Notes under the pieces: generated by a model
The model's input: the letters and a program-made list of their open reading frames with translations, nothing else
Told to the model about the DNA's origin: nothing
Databases searched by the model: none
Origin: Paramecium octaurelia
Lineage: Eukaryota; Ciliophora; Oligohymenophorea; Peniculida; Parameciidae
Length of the DNA stretch: 64,000 nt
Direction: 5' to 3'
Assembly (NCBI GenBank): GCA_905182995.1
Contig: CAJJDP010000126.1
Span: 125,762-189,761 of the forward strand
In this document: positions 23,532-35,589 of the stretch, in pieces
Layout of the letters: every line of letters begins with the position of its first letter
Position numbering within the stretch: the first letter of the stretch is position 1
Position numbers and translations under genes: made by a program

Positions 23532-26203
23532 TCATAAAACAAACCTGTAAATGCGTATCAAAGTTTGTTTGAAGTCATCAATATTCAATGGTTTAGTCAA
23601 AACTGTTTGCATTCCACTTTCATAACATTTTTCTATTTCATATTACCCATTGAATGCAGTCAATCCAATTATAGGAATCTAGGGTATGATATTCCCACTC
23701 ATCATATTCCTCAATCTTTTGGTTGTTTACCATCCATCTAGAATAGGCATTTAACAATCCATCAAAATGAAAGCATAGAGTTAACAATTTTCACAGCATT
23801 TTTTAGCATTTTTGACAATTTCAATTGCTTATTAACCATTATATGCAAGTTGTATCTCAAATCCCATTTGTCCAAGAATCATTTCAAGAGCTTTTTGATT
23901 GAAAGAATCATCATCTACTGACAAAGCTCTTTAACATTAACATTTAAATTTGAATTTTACTTTACTGAAGTTTGTTTACAGTTAACTCTAGTCATCATTT
24001 CTTTGTTACATTCTTGACGCTAATGAATTTTGTCTTTGTTTAGTAGTCATAAATTTAGGATGGAAATTTTATTATATTTGAATTAGCTGATGAGTCAAAC
24101 CATATCTATCAGAATCTAAATGCTAATATAATATCACTTTATACCTTGAATTTGAAGATCCGTCTCCACTTAATTCTACAATCCAACCATCTAATTAGAT
24201 GACGGTCTCCCATAATACTCAGCCACTGAAGGAAGTTCCTTAACAGGTATATTTTTGACTGAAGTATTCTTGTATTCAGCATTTGTAATTATTAATAAAC
24301 CTAATTATGTTAATTGAATTTTAATACCTTATAGCCCTTCGCTGAGATCCGGAACTGTGTTGGGTGTTTATAGAGATCCTCTTTTATAAGTTTTATGCTA
24401 AGGCAACTATTAAGTGAAAATTTGGCTTTGAGTCTTAATTCTGAATTTAACTTCAACTCCTTGATTTAATCCTTTAGATGTAATTTAAAGATGGGATTTA
24501 TTTTGAGGTGCCAAAGTTATCAAATTCATCTGACTCACCAAGAGTCCCAATCCTTACCATTCATGCTATTAAGAAAGACTTCTATTCAATGCAAAATCTT
24601 GAAGGGTTTATTAGATTTTTGTCAAGAGTTATGGCTCTATGCCTTATCCTTAATCTTAAATACTAAATAACACATAACCCTCAAAGCCTTGAATGACTAC
24701 TTCCACTTACCCTTTGGAACTAAACTTAACTGAATTTGAGAGAATGTTTACTAAGATTTGCATGATTCTATAATAATCTGATTTTATGACAGGTGGAATA
24801 GACCTTTGAGCATTGACATGCAATCCTATTTTTTTGTGTTAAAAAATGAGTTTAAACAGATCATTGATTTCTTGGATGATATCTACAAAATTGAAGTCTG
24901 AAAATTCATATTTGATCATCTTCTAATTAAATTGTGTGAAATCAATTATGTCTCTTATTATGTATGCTTGTAATCTTAATGAATTTTTTGCAGGATCTAT
25001 AAAATTTTCTTTTAATTAAACAGGCAAGGAATTAGTTTAACTTAAAGCTTAGAGAAATAGTTCTGCACTATTCAATGGTGTTCTTAGTTCATGGGAGAAG
25101 GAATCAATCATTTTTACGATAAACTGCTCTTTTGTTTCTATTTTCTTGAAATTTGTTTAGAGTGTTATATCTTAAATAATAATCAAAAATTCGTTTTCGT
25201 CTTAGGCCGATGAAATTTTAAATAACAGATTTCTCTCTTCAAAAAAGGCTTCATTTCCTTTACAAAAGGTAGCTGATAATTCTAATTGATCATCACGAGT
25301 CTTTAATTTCTCTAAATGCCCCATATTTAATAAATTTAAAATTTGTTTAATCGTAAAGGTCTTATTTTACATTTTTTATTGTGTTAAATTCAATGTCCCT
25401 GATGCTTAGAGTACTCCGTTTTTGTCTAATACTATACTGGTTTGATGCATAAAATAGGTATTTTTTTTTTGAATTATTGTGCAATCCAAATTCTCAAGAA
25501 TAAACTTCCCGATATCATTTTCAGCTTCAAAAATCTATAGTAATTGGTCATTTTCAAATAAAATTTCTAAATTTTATTTTTTTACAATTACAATCCCAAC
25601 AGGAAAGGTTTATAATTTATTCATCCACTTCAAACTAACAGATTCACTTATACGATTAATTAACAAGGATTATCTGGTTTAATATATTGTGGGTTTGATG
25701 TCTGTTTTTTCTAACTCTTTAAATTTATTTTTCTCTTATTTTTTCAAATTTTGATGTTTTTCCTTAAAGATCAACATCGTTGCATATCCTACTGTAAAAT
25801 AAGTAACTCCTTATTCATCTGACGATATCATCAAAAACAACTAAAGAGCATTCAAAGCAATTAAAAATATGTAACTAAGTTGCTTTTATAGATTATCTAT
25901 TAATTGTTTCTCATAAAATTTAATAAGTAAATAGCCATATCTCAATATTTCTGTGAAGTAGAAGCAACAATAAAATATTTGTGCCAATTAAGCCAATTAC
26001 ATTACAATTTATATATATTTTCTCTTCTTTCCACCAAATTTCTTCTTAATGCAAGGTGATAATATTATGCCCAACAATTAGATTGTAACTGTATTGATAG
26101 TTACAATAAAAGAATCTTTTGAATAACCATAAATTATCGCCGATAGAGCAATGTCAATTAAGCATTTGAAATAATACCAAAATTCTTTATTATTAAATTT
26201 CAT
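23532..26203 (-). CDS. Hybrid sensor histidine kinase with receiver domain
   Basis: 871 aa with introns of 27 nt (24301-24327) and 29 nt. The N-terminal 200 residues hold about four hydrophobic segments (for example IDIALSAIIYGY, QVTYFTVGYATMLIF region), then a PAS-like segment. The H-box is MIDSFSHELRTPLNSAE, phospho-acceptor His codon at 25091-25093. The ATPase domain has an N-box QILVNILSNSVKFSSKG, G1 DQGQGIEP and G2 GLGLLVSQMN with the following LAPQNKSHL. The C-terminal receiver has ALSVDDDSFN, the phospho-acceptor in ILMDCQMPILDGW (Asp codon 23757-23759), PIIGLTAF and VLTKPLN. All catalytic motifs are present, so it should be an active phosphorelay sensor. The ligand is unknown. Its start is 13 bp from the end of the next gene. 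Confidence 0.95.
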
Positions 26204-26215
26204 TATTAAATATAT

Positions 26216-27311
26216 TCAACTAATAAGTTCATCATTAATAAATAGTGAACTAAGTGATCTTTATGTTTTCAAATAAAATTGATGATATTACAAAAATATA
26301 GTTTCATTATCCGTTCCATTATTTAATTTTTAACTCATAACAAGAAAACTACATTGACAAAACAAACGGCCTAAAATAAGAAATTATCTCATATGCTCAT
26401 CTTTTTATATGTTTCTCAAGAATTAATAATCTTATAATTTTAAATACTCATTCACAATAGAAGGCTATACTTTATTATAATTCAACTAGACCAGATCTAT
26501 TTCTTATTAATTAAAATGCTTACATTACCTCACACTTGTAAAATGAAGCACTTGAGACGAATAGATATGCTTTTCCAATTTTTCTCTACTTTTCTAAACT
26601 AATTCATCAATTTTGGAAATTTTATCACACTTTGTGAATACAATTGTAAATGGCTTTTCCAAACTTTACATCAATTATAGTGTCATAGCATCCACATCCT
26701 TAAATCTGATGATGATTATGTAATTTTAAGTACCCATGCTCACTGTCAATCAGAACATACGATTATTTTAAGAAAGGAGAGTTTTTGATATAATATTGCA
26801 TAAGATATCCCCAATTTTGTACATCCTTCTTATTCCCCTTTGCAAAACCATATCCGGGAGAATCAACTATCACCTTTGATTAACCTAAATTATAAAAGTC
26901 TAAGGATCTTGTCTTCCCAGGGTAATTCGAAGTTTCAGCAACATTCCTTCCTAATAAAGCATTTAATAAACTAGATTTGCCCACATTTGATCTTCCTAAA
27001 CAAAATTATAATTGTACAAAAAAGTACCTATTATTAAAAACTATGAATTAGTAGTGATTTATTTACCTCTTTTCGCTTGATTTTGGTTAATTCCTATTCT
27101 TTTAATTATTATTGTAGGAAATTATCAATGTTGTTTTTCTCAAATTTACCCTCTATTTTAACCATCTTATAAAATATTTCTGAAGCCATTTGACTCTAAG
27201 TATGTTACCTTTATTACTACTTACATATTTAGGTTTCTGGAATTATATAGGTTCACCCTTTAGATCAAAAATAACTGTAGAAAACAGAAATCTAGACTAT
27301 TTAAGGATCAT
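26216..27311 (-). CDS. EngB/YihA-family GTPase, probably mitochondrial
   Basis: Exons joined by introns of 29, 26, 32 and 28 nt, including a 13-nt exon that encodes FLII before the P-loop. G1 is [16 protein letters not shown], the EngB signature; switch I includes NYPGKTRS; G3 is [12 protein letters not shown]4 is [13 protein letters not shown]. EngB GTPases assist large ribosomal subunit assembly in bacteria and organelles. The N-terminus [15 protein letters not shown] is basic and amphipathic, as expected for mitochondrial import. The 3' end is uncertain: the frame remains open to a TGA at 26216, but the last 60 codons are low-complexity and a stop near 26269 after another intron is possible. 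Confidence 0.88.
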
Positions 27312-27752
27312 GCAGAGATATTAAAATAAATAATATAAAAATTATTCTTGTTTTTTTGTTGATAATTAATGTAATTATTTATCAATATATATTTTTGAGA
27401 ATTCATTCATATCTCTATCTTTAAATGACAATAATTGTAAAAATTCTATTTATTCACATTGAAACATACATCAAATATTATTTTGATAACAAAAATATAA
27501 TAACTTATTAAAGTAGTAGCTAAAAAAATCAAGATTCTCCTTTATTGTCTTAGATATTCATCTTTACTTGCAATTCATATAGGTATAGTGCTTAATTTAA
27601 AAGAAGATGATTAACCCATTTCAGTCAATTTATTGATTTGAAACTTCCCTTAATTGTAATAAGTTGAACATTAGACATACATAGATTAGTAATTTTTGGT
27701 TGATAGAATAAAGTTGATTGCCTTAAATGAATTATATATTAATTATTATATT
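27312..27752. other. AT-rich intergenic region, no gene seen
   Basis: About 440 bp between the EngB start and the stop of the helix-turn-helix gene. All frames are short or low-complexity; presumed to hold the EngB promoter side and the 3' untranslated region of the neighbour. Confidence 0.5.
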
Positions 27753-28247
27753 TCATGATTTTGAAATCCTTTTATTTCTAATTAGTTTATATTTTCTAAC
27801 AAATTTATCTGTCCATCCTTTGCTTGCTTTGAAATCAACTCCTTACTTAATCATTTTCAATGCCTAAGTTTAAATCATGGCTCGAGAGACTCTTTTATTG
27901 GTATTTCTAATAGTTTCATGACACCATGCTGCCAATTTTTATTCCATTTCCAAATCGATTGATTTGCGCCCACATCCTTACTTTCGAAAAGGACCTTGCT
28001 TTTTCCACCTTCTTATGTTCTTTAATGGTATATCTAATTTATCTGAAATCGTTCTTTCATCTATTCCTTCCTCGATCCATTTGAGCGCACAAATTTTTAA
28101 ACTTAGACTATAGCTTCTATACTTTCCTCTTTCCTTTTTCTTTTTCTTTCTTTGTTACTTTGCCTTTATGTCTCTGACTCTTTAACAAAGGTTCTTTCTA
28201 AATTTAACAGGAATGAGTTGGAATTTTTCACAAATAGGTTTCTCCAT
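27753..28247 (-). CDS. CENP-B/Tc5-like helix-turn-helix DNA-binding protein
   Basis: 164 aa, no intron. The N-terminal half is very basic (KAKQQRKKKKKERGKYRSY) and followed by a first HTH-like segment, SLKICALKWIEEGIDERTISDKLDIPLKNIRRWKK, in the style of the pipsqueak/Tigger N-terminal fold. The second part reads GCGRKSIDLEMEQKLAAW, RVSRAMIQTQALKMIKQ and FKASKGWTDKFVRKYKL, which is the CENP-B-type HTH_Tnp_Tc5 pattern (usual ending F.aS.GWl..F..Rh.l). No DDE catalytic region follows, so it is not a transposase as it stands. It could be a domesticated transposase-derived regulator or chromatin protein. I split the motifs here to keep them short. Confidence 0.75.
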
Positions 28248-28735
28248 ATTGTAAAAAAAGTGTAGAGTTATCATAATTTTATAATAATTTTCTATTTAAT
28301 ATAAATCCATTGCTAAATACTGCATTTTTTATTAACAATCAATTCCTAATTTTGCCAAAGCTCTAATTCTTTAAATTTCGATTTTTCCTATTTATACAAA
28401 AATTCTATTAATTTTTATCATAACCTATATTTTATATCATTATTAATATTTTGAAACATTAATATTATGAAATTGGTCTAGATTTTAATATTTTTAGCAT
28501 AATTTAAAGCAATCATTTGATAAAAGAAAATTGATTTTTGGAATTGAAAGATTATCAACTAAAAACTATATGATTAAAATTCTAAAGAAAAATAATAATT
28601 CAAAATACATATAAATATTCATGTACTTAAATTTAACATATTCAACATGAATGTCTTTTTATAATGATATTTGATTGATCTATTTATAACCCATTAGTAT
28701 GTTTTAAATTATAATAATAAATGAATTATGATCAC
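28248..28735. other. AT-rich intergenic region, no gene seen
   Basis: About 490 bp of very AT-rich DNA upstream of the helix-turn-helix gene and downstream of the EF-hand gene. No frame of note on either strand. Confidence 0.5.
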
Positions 28736-29583
28736 TCAGCTCTTCTTTATTGGGGATGCTTAGCTGAGAAATTCAGAATCCTCTTATTCCAATTTCTAAA
28801 CGAATTTTTCAAAGTCTTTCATTCTTATCTTTACTGTAGATATACTAGAAGTAGATTTCACCATCGATCTTTATGAAAAGAGCTAAGAATTTAGAGGGTA
28901 TATGTACGGAGAGCAAACTACTATTTTTTTTCATCGATTATTTATTGTTAGCTTTAAAGAGACTTTTGAAATTGTCAAAATCAAGTTAATCATTTTGAAC
29001 TTCCAATTACTCTAAAAAATCATCAATATCGAATTATAAATCAAATTCGTCTTTTAAAATTTCAATTATTCTATTTTTGTGGACATACCCACTTGCGTCA
29101 GGTTCTCCTCCTAGAGCTACAAATGCATCGACTAAAATAGATTGTTTGTATTGTACTGAATTCATTAAAGTGTATTTATTGTTCCTCATGTTTGTTCTCT
29201 GATTCGAATCCCTTGCATACTTTTGTAACGAAAATGATAGTTTAGAAGTCCAATTATTACGTATTTCTGAGCTCGATTTCTTTAAAGATCTTTTCCTTGC
29301 ATTATTAATCAATTAAGAATCCAAATTCTAGTTTTTCAATTCACAATTACATACCCTTTAATAGATCAATCATATCGTGATAGCTCAAAAAGCCCTATTT
29401 ATTGATGTCTAATCTTTTGAATATTTTTAATAGGGTATCAATTTCTGTTTTTGGTAGATCACAAGCTTAAGAATACTTTAAAAGCTAATTGTAATCTAAT
29501 TTATTATTTTTCGAATTATTAAGCTAGACCCTTTGGGAAGATTATTGATCGGCAATTGGAACACTATTAACATTATTATCCAT
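28736..29583 (-). CDS. EF-hand protein
   Basis: 256 aa with introns of 27, 25 and 25 nt; spliced length is a multiple of three. First EF loop region is FKRLDINKQGFLSYHDMIDLL (split: DINKQGFLS is the loop). A second pair follows: CKGFESENKHEEQQIHFNEFIDAFVALGG and PDASGYVHKNRIIEILKDEF, then DIDDFLEQLEVQ with DQLDFDNFKSLF. The loops keep the central Gly and hydrophobic position but several lack canonical acidic residues, so only one or two may bind calcium. The FxEFxxAFxALGG arrangement is typical of calmodulin-superfamily proteins of cilia and cortex. The tail is Ser/Lys-rich. Phase of the first intron was decided by matching this pattern. Confidence 0.8.
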
Positions 29584-29780
29584 GACACAGCGAGTCTGTT
29601 ATTAAATAAATTTATGTGATTTTAAATCATAAAATTACGAAATCTCAAAATAATAATTGATTTAATTTGAGCATTTTATAATTTAATAAAAAGTAGAGGC
29701 ATTCTAGCTTTGTCAAATTTGTAACAACCAATACACAAAAACAATGTCACTCATATTATATTAAAATCATAGTAATTTTT

Positions 29781-31007
29781 TCAGAATAAATCATCAGACA
29801 TCATATCTTGAAGTTCTTTGCCTTTTTTAGAATTCACCACCTTTGTGACAGTTTTTGCAGATGCTTGTGTCTTTTATGAAATTAAGCTTGAATTATTTAA
29901 TTTCTTATCCTCCTGTTTCTCACTTTTTACTGGAATTTCCTCTTTGTTAATTATTTGCTAATTTTATTCTTACAGATCAGATTGCTCTAATACTTTGTTG
30001 ATGTCAATCAGATTTTTAGCCTTAGAATTTTTATGCTAAATTAATGCCATTTCTCTATCAAATCCATTAGTTAGACCTTCAGTATACCAAATTGTATCTT
30101 TTACTTATTTGATTAGTTTTTCGATGTTAGGCTCATCAACCTTCTTTCTGATACCATACTATTACGAAGTAGCATTTTTCAATTGTCTAGCCCCTTTATT
30201 TAGGAAATCCAAATCTCTTATAATTTTGAAATAGTCTTTCTTAGTTTCTTCAATCATTTTTTCCATCTCTTATAGACTTTTTTTTGGAATTTCAGCCTTG
30301 ATCTCCTATTGCTTTACTTCGTGTTCATTTTGCACCTGTTTCCTGTCTTATGCAGATAGCGCCCTATATTGATCCTAAGCATTATTAGAATATTATAGAT
30401 TACCTTCTTTTAGATGGGGAATTGATTTGGGATCTTCAGCAATTCTGGTAGCGGCAACCTAACAAAATCTTAAACTTTCTTTTCAATTTTCTCTTCTTCT
30501 AGTTTCTTTACAAACTTCTCTATATACTGATCATGTTCCTTTTACAATTCATGTTAAATGTTCTCAATTGTAACAATAGTGTCAGAATAGTTATCCTCAT
30601 GGATAGAAGAATATCTCTCTTTCTATTCTTCTTATTTCAATTGCTTAATTTTCAGGTACTAAAACAACTCCATCTACAACTTCTCCTCCAAAATGGCTTA
30701 CTTATAATAGCAAAATTGTTACATCATCCTTGTCATTGACAGCTTGAGCACCTCCAAAAGGGGGAGGATTTTCCATTTAGATAAATTCTGGCAGAGTTAT
30801 AATCTCTTTAACTTAGCGCTATTTAAATTGGCAAGGGAGAGGAGGAACTTACTCTGTGAATTTATCTATTCTTTATGGTTGATTAACTTTTTCTAAAAAG
30901 TGATCAAATTCATATTGCTTTATTTTTTATACGTTCTATGATTTAAGAATAAGATCTTTGCCTTTGACTTTAGTTGGAATTGAAGCAGCTGGTTTAATTT
31001 GTTTCAT
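29781..31007 (-). CDS. Coiled-coil protein with an unusually short intron
   Basis: 395 aa. It begins MKQIKPAASIPTKVKGKD, has FDHFLEKVNQPQRIDKF and a Pro-rich patch MENPPPFGGAQ, then two coiled-coil segments (MELFQYLKIKQLKQEE, EKFVKKLEEEKIEKK and later EMEKMIEETKKDYFKIIRDLD). The C-terminus is Lys/Ser-rich, ending MMSDDLF. Two introns are needed: 22 nt (gtaagccat...gagaag) and one at 30459-30475 of only 17 nt (gttta...gttag). With both removed the length is a multiple of three; without the second the frame breaks. No family recognised; the type is common among axonemal and basal-body proteins. Confidence 0.72.
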
Positions 31008-31047
31008 AATTATATATATATATATAACTATAAAGTCAATTAATTAT

Positions 31048-34000
31048 TCAATAAATTTAAGTAAAAGTTCTGAGAACCAATCTACTAATGTTCCTATTTC
31101 TGAGCAAAGACTAGGGCAGTAGTGTAATTATAAATTTCAATTAAGTAAATTCTTAATCTTCCAAATAATACCAGATTAGAAATTCTACAGTTATCAAAGC
31201 CAATGAACTAGAAATAATAGGATAGTTATAAATACATCAGTCCAGAGTATAAGAAGAAGTAACTTAATTTGTCTTTAACCTCCTAACCCAGAGCTAAGGT
31301 TTGATCATAAAAATAATGGAAACTAGTAAAGACTAAGTACTCCATATCATAAAAATATTACACAAATATGTTCTAATGAATTTAAGAATCCAAAAATTCC
31401 TATAGTAATGTAGTGTTGGTTTGATATTGTAGGGAGTCTCTTTCAAATGAAAATTCACTCTATAATAAACTTTAATATTTTTGCATCATGCCGCTAATCC
31501 CCTAAGTTAAATACATATAAGTAATATCTTTTTCAGTATAATTCAAAGTTGAAGAGATGTTGCAAAAATAATAAAAATTCTGGAAATTTTCACATAAATT
31601 CCCTTGCAAAGCAGTCATAATTAGGTCTTGGGTAGATGAATTAAAAATATCATTCTCCATAACTTCGTCAATGATGTTATTAATGATAGGCAACAATTGA
31701 TCAGTATAATTAAAAAACTGTGAAATAATTTCAATTTAATTTATGTGTTACAATGAATCTGAGTTTATTAAGTATTCTGTTTTAATGAGTTCCCCCAACA
31801 AAACTGAACTATCAAATATTTTCTTTAACTTAACAAACTAAAAGGTAGTTCTCAAAGACTACTTGTATTATGAGTAATATTCTAAATGCAAAAAGGAAAC
31901 TGACAATCCTAAAGTTAGGAATATTATAAAATAGGTTAAAGGTAACATGAAGGATTTAAGAGATTGATATTTATGATTGATCAATTTATGATTGATTTAT
32001 AGAGTAGCTTTTTGTTTAATGAGACGAGATGATTATTAATTATTGATTGTCGATTGATTCTAAATTGTGGATGTCATTGTATGATAAGGGTTCATTTCAC
32101 CTAATTGAATAATGATTTCATGAATAGTATCATGATTCAGATGACTTAATAATTGAAATATTCGATTTTTTAAATCTGAAGAATTAAACATAGTTTTTGA
32201 TTGAACCAAAATAATTATTAGTGCCAACCCACCTTCAATAATTAAGATGATATTGAATTACAAAGTTGATTGTTCAATTTTATCTAATACAATCTAAACC
32301 AGAGCATCCATTGCAATATCACAAAATACAAATATCTTGATTACATTTTGCCTTATAAAACTAGATGAATTTAATGTTGAATAGTCTTCCAAAGGTGTCA
32401 TGTAATTAATTAGATTCTCCCTATGCATTTTATCCATCTTTGTTCTAGCTATATCAAAGAATTGTAAGTAATTCAACTCATCTCTTTAGAGTGTGTCATT
32501 ACTGTAATAATCTGCTATTATTGTCTCCTAATTGATATCAAGACTCAAGAGATAACAACCCATTGAATCTGTATTGTATCTTGCCAAGAATATCCCATTC
32601 ACGAATTCAAGGGATCCTAATCTAGATTTCTCAACCAATTCAGATAAGTTATAAAGTTTCGACATCGAGCATTATCGATTCCATTGATTCAAAAAGAGTG
32701 CAGCATAAGCGAATGTAATAGCTTGTGGATAAATGGCATAGTCATAATAATACTCAAAAACTTTGATATCACTTTGATTTGCTGAGATGTTAAAGTAAGA
32801 CAGGATGATCAAAATGAGGGAAACTATGAAGAGCAGAAATAAAGATATCTTGATATGTCTATAGTGACCTTTGTGACTGATTAGACTTTCCCCTTGAACT
32901 TGGTTTTATTCCAAATTGCTCTATTATTGTTCGGATTATTAGATATTATTCAGCAGATGATTCAACCCTTACTAAATGTATTAATCTTAGGAGATATGAC
33001 TTTTCAATCCTTCAACTTGTAAAAAGTTCATGGAAAAAAAGACAATTTAATCACCTTCAATTTATTCGTATATTTTAAAATTTAATTCATACTCGATATC
33101 TATGCTGATAGACTTAGAACTTATCACTAATTTAGAGATGGATTCTTGGTAATTGGGTTTTATTATTTTGATTGGAATATTTTGAATTTTAGGGTCTGTG
33201 GCTTAAGCAATTGTTACTTTTTATTTAAAATTGTTGAACATATTTTTGGTAGACTGAGAATAGAAGATTTATTGTAAAGATTTCTTCGAAGTCAAAGATA
33301 CTTCTTCATTGTAGAATTATTTCACTTTATCAAAGCATTTTTTATGATTTAATGGAAATTTCCATTAAGTTGAAGTTTTTATCGTATATTAATCTTACAA
33401 TGTAAGAGATTAAAATTACAACACCTAAGAGTAAATTTCACCAATATAAAACTATATCATGGCATTCTCCAAAAATTCATTGATCTTCAACTATTAAGTA
33501 TAAGCATTCCCTGATTTTTAGATTAAATGCTCATAAATTTCCTTGGAAATACCAAGTATCTTACCATCCGAATTAAACCATAATATTTATGGAGTTAATT
33601 TTTCTATAATAATCAACTGATTAATAATAATGTCATCAGGTGTGAGTTCATAGGATAAATAAATCTAACAAGGTTGGATGTAGGGATCATTGTTTAAAAT
33701 GCCTTCAAATTGATTCTTGGAATTTGATGATGAATCCAAATATGTTTAAATTAATTTATAGTAGGAATCCTTCCAAAACGGAGGCAGTATATCAGACATA
33801 TTTTGAGGCATTGTTTTCAAATTAGGAAAGGTCTATTTCAATCTCTATAAATTAAGTTGGCAAATCTTTCCAAATTCTTTCAAATAGCTGATTTGAATTA
33901 CCAAAGATTGACCTATTGGATAAAATCAATTTAATTACATGCTTCAATTTAGAGATTCAACATTTTGTTCCATGATATCCTATCAAGAATTTTGTTTCTT

Positions 34001-35536
34001 ATGTATTAAGCCTTTTTAATAGATATGATAGATTACTTTCTCGAAGTCCAAGTAAAAGTTTTAATAGAACTTAGCTATGTGTTTTAAAGTTAGAATGTCA
34101 CTTTATGGTAGATATTTCATTCTTAACTAGGTTAAATCTATCAGAGATTCAAATTGATGTTACTGATTTTGCAATTCTTAGGTAATCTTATTAAAACCTC
34201 TGAGAATTGCTTTGATGTATGCTTGTTCCTCTTGATCACTTTTTAATTATAACAAAAATTCTATTTTGAGTCTGGATATTTTGTTTAAAATCATAATGAC
34301 TTTATCTTCCACTATCAACACTTTTGTGGCTAATTTAATTTCTTCTTATTGACTGTAGTATCGTTTGCAATGGGTGTTGAATTTTATCCTAAGTGTCTAC
34401 AATTTAAGTTGTTAAAGATAGGTGAATTTGTCTGATTTGATTTTCGACAATAGTAGGAGTCCTTTCATGCAATTTTTATTTTTTAAGTGATCTATGTACT
34501 GTATTTTCTGATCAAAAGTATCGAAATGTTTAACAATTTGAAAGGCATCTAGACTTGCATATTGAATTTAAGATGCAATCAATATTTCAATGATCTTTTT
34601 CTTTTTGTTAAATTGAACTAAATTATGAATTTATAGTTTTAATAAAGATACTTGATTATTATCCAATATATGATGTAAGATAATCTTTTATCTAATGGCA
34701 ATTGTTAAAGTAATACCTAAGATAAAATAAATCATTATTTGACACCAATCCAATTTGAAAGTATTTAAGAGTATCTAAATAATGATGATAGTTTGTATTG
34801 ATAATTAAAATGTAGTATTGCGATCTTATTTTTAGATTATGCTTATGCAATAAATTAGTTTGAGTACAATTTGAAATATTTGAATAATTAAGAACTTCTG
34901 TGGTGCTATTGCACGCATTAAGCAAAATAGAATGTTGAACATAATTTGTATGAAATGCATTTTTGTTGAATAATAGGCTCCTTCGGTTTCGATGAAATGC
35001 AGTTTTGTGTTCAAAGTGAGATTGAAGATTTCAATAGTAAATGACAATAGCATACATACGATGGATATTCCGTTTACTGCTTGCTGATTCATCTCTTGAA
35101 ATCCTGCAAAAAAGATTGGAATAATCAGTAGATAGTGATTGATAGAGAGCACATAATAGATGATTGAATTTGATTGAATTAGTTTTTGCATATAACTAAT
35201 TGTGACTACGATGATACTGACAAAAGAGATTATTGTAAATGTAGCAATTACATAGAGTGCAGAGATGGAATTTACTGGCAATAAAAAACTGATCCTGTAT
35301 CGCTTTGCAATTTCTAAAATTAAGCTAAATATTCAATAATAATACTAATTAAAGTTGGGATTGCTTGAAAGTTCGATCTATTGCAATTCGTGAAGAATGA
35401 TAAAAATTTAGACAATTATAATTTAAAAAATGTGATCCTGATTTCTCTCATACACCAAATCATTCAAGGCGAGTAGATATTGATTACTAAATGCTTGCAA
35501 TGCCATGTAGGTCTTTAAGAGTATTTTGACAATCAT
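31048..35536 (-). CDS. Giant multipass membrane protein with PAS-like segment, paralog 1
   Basis: About 1450 aa. The N-terminal 330 residues contain about eight membrane segments (IIIVQIFIILHEL, VIATFTIISFVSIIVVTIS, GISIVCMLLSFTIEIFN, FNILFCLMRAIAP). A long helical region follows, then a PAS-like stretch ILWFNSDGKILGISKEIYEHL, then further membrane segments (SLFLLFIVSLILIILSYF; GLISLALITVEFLIWYY) with a large loop between, ending QLKFIITLLPQSLL and TGA. A 21-nt intron near 35330 and a 28-nt one near 31240 are clear; others in the middle are unresolved. It is paralogous to the next gene along its length. Architecture resembles large sensory membrane proteins expanded in ciliates; the ligand is unknown. 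Confidence 0.75.
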
Positions 35537-35589
35537 ATTAATTAAATAACTTTTTATATTAAAATTGAAACACAAGTATTAAAAATATT

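Noticed and set aside
31010..31027. (TA)n run as a possible telomere-addition or excision boundary
   Set aside because: A short TA run in a 40-bp AT-rich spacer between two same-strand genes is ordinary here, and nothing else marks a boundary.
34692..34925. Short minus-strand frame MLNACNSTTEVLNYS
   Set aside because: It overlaps the first membrane block of the giant membrane protein in another phase.
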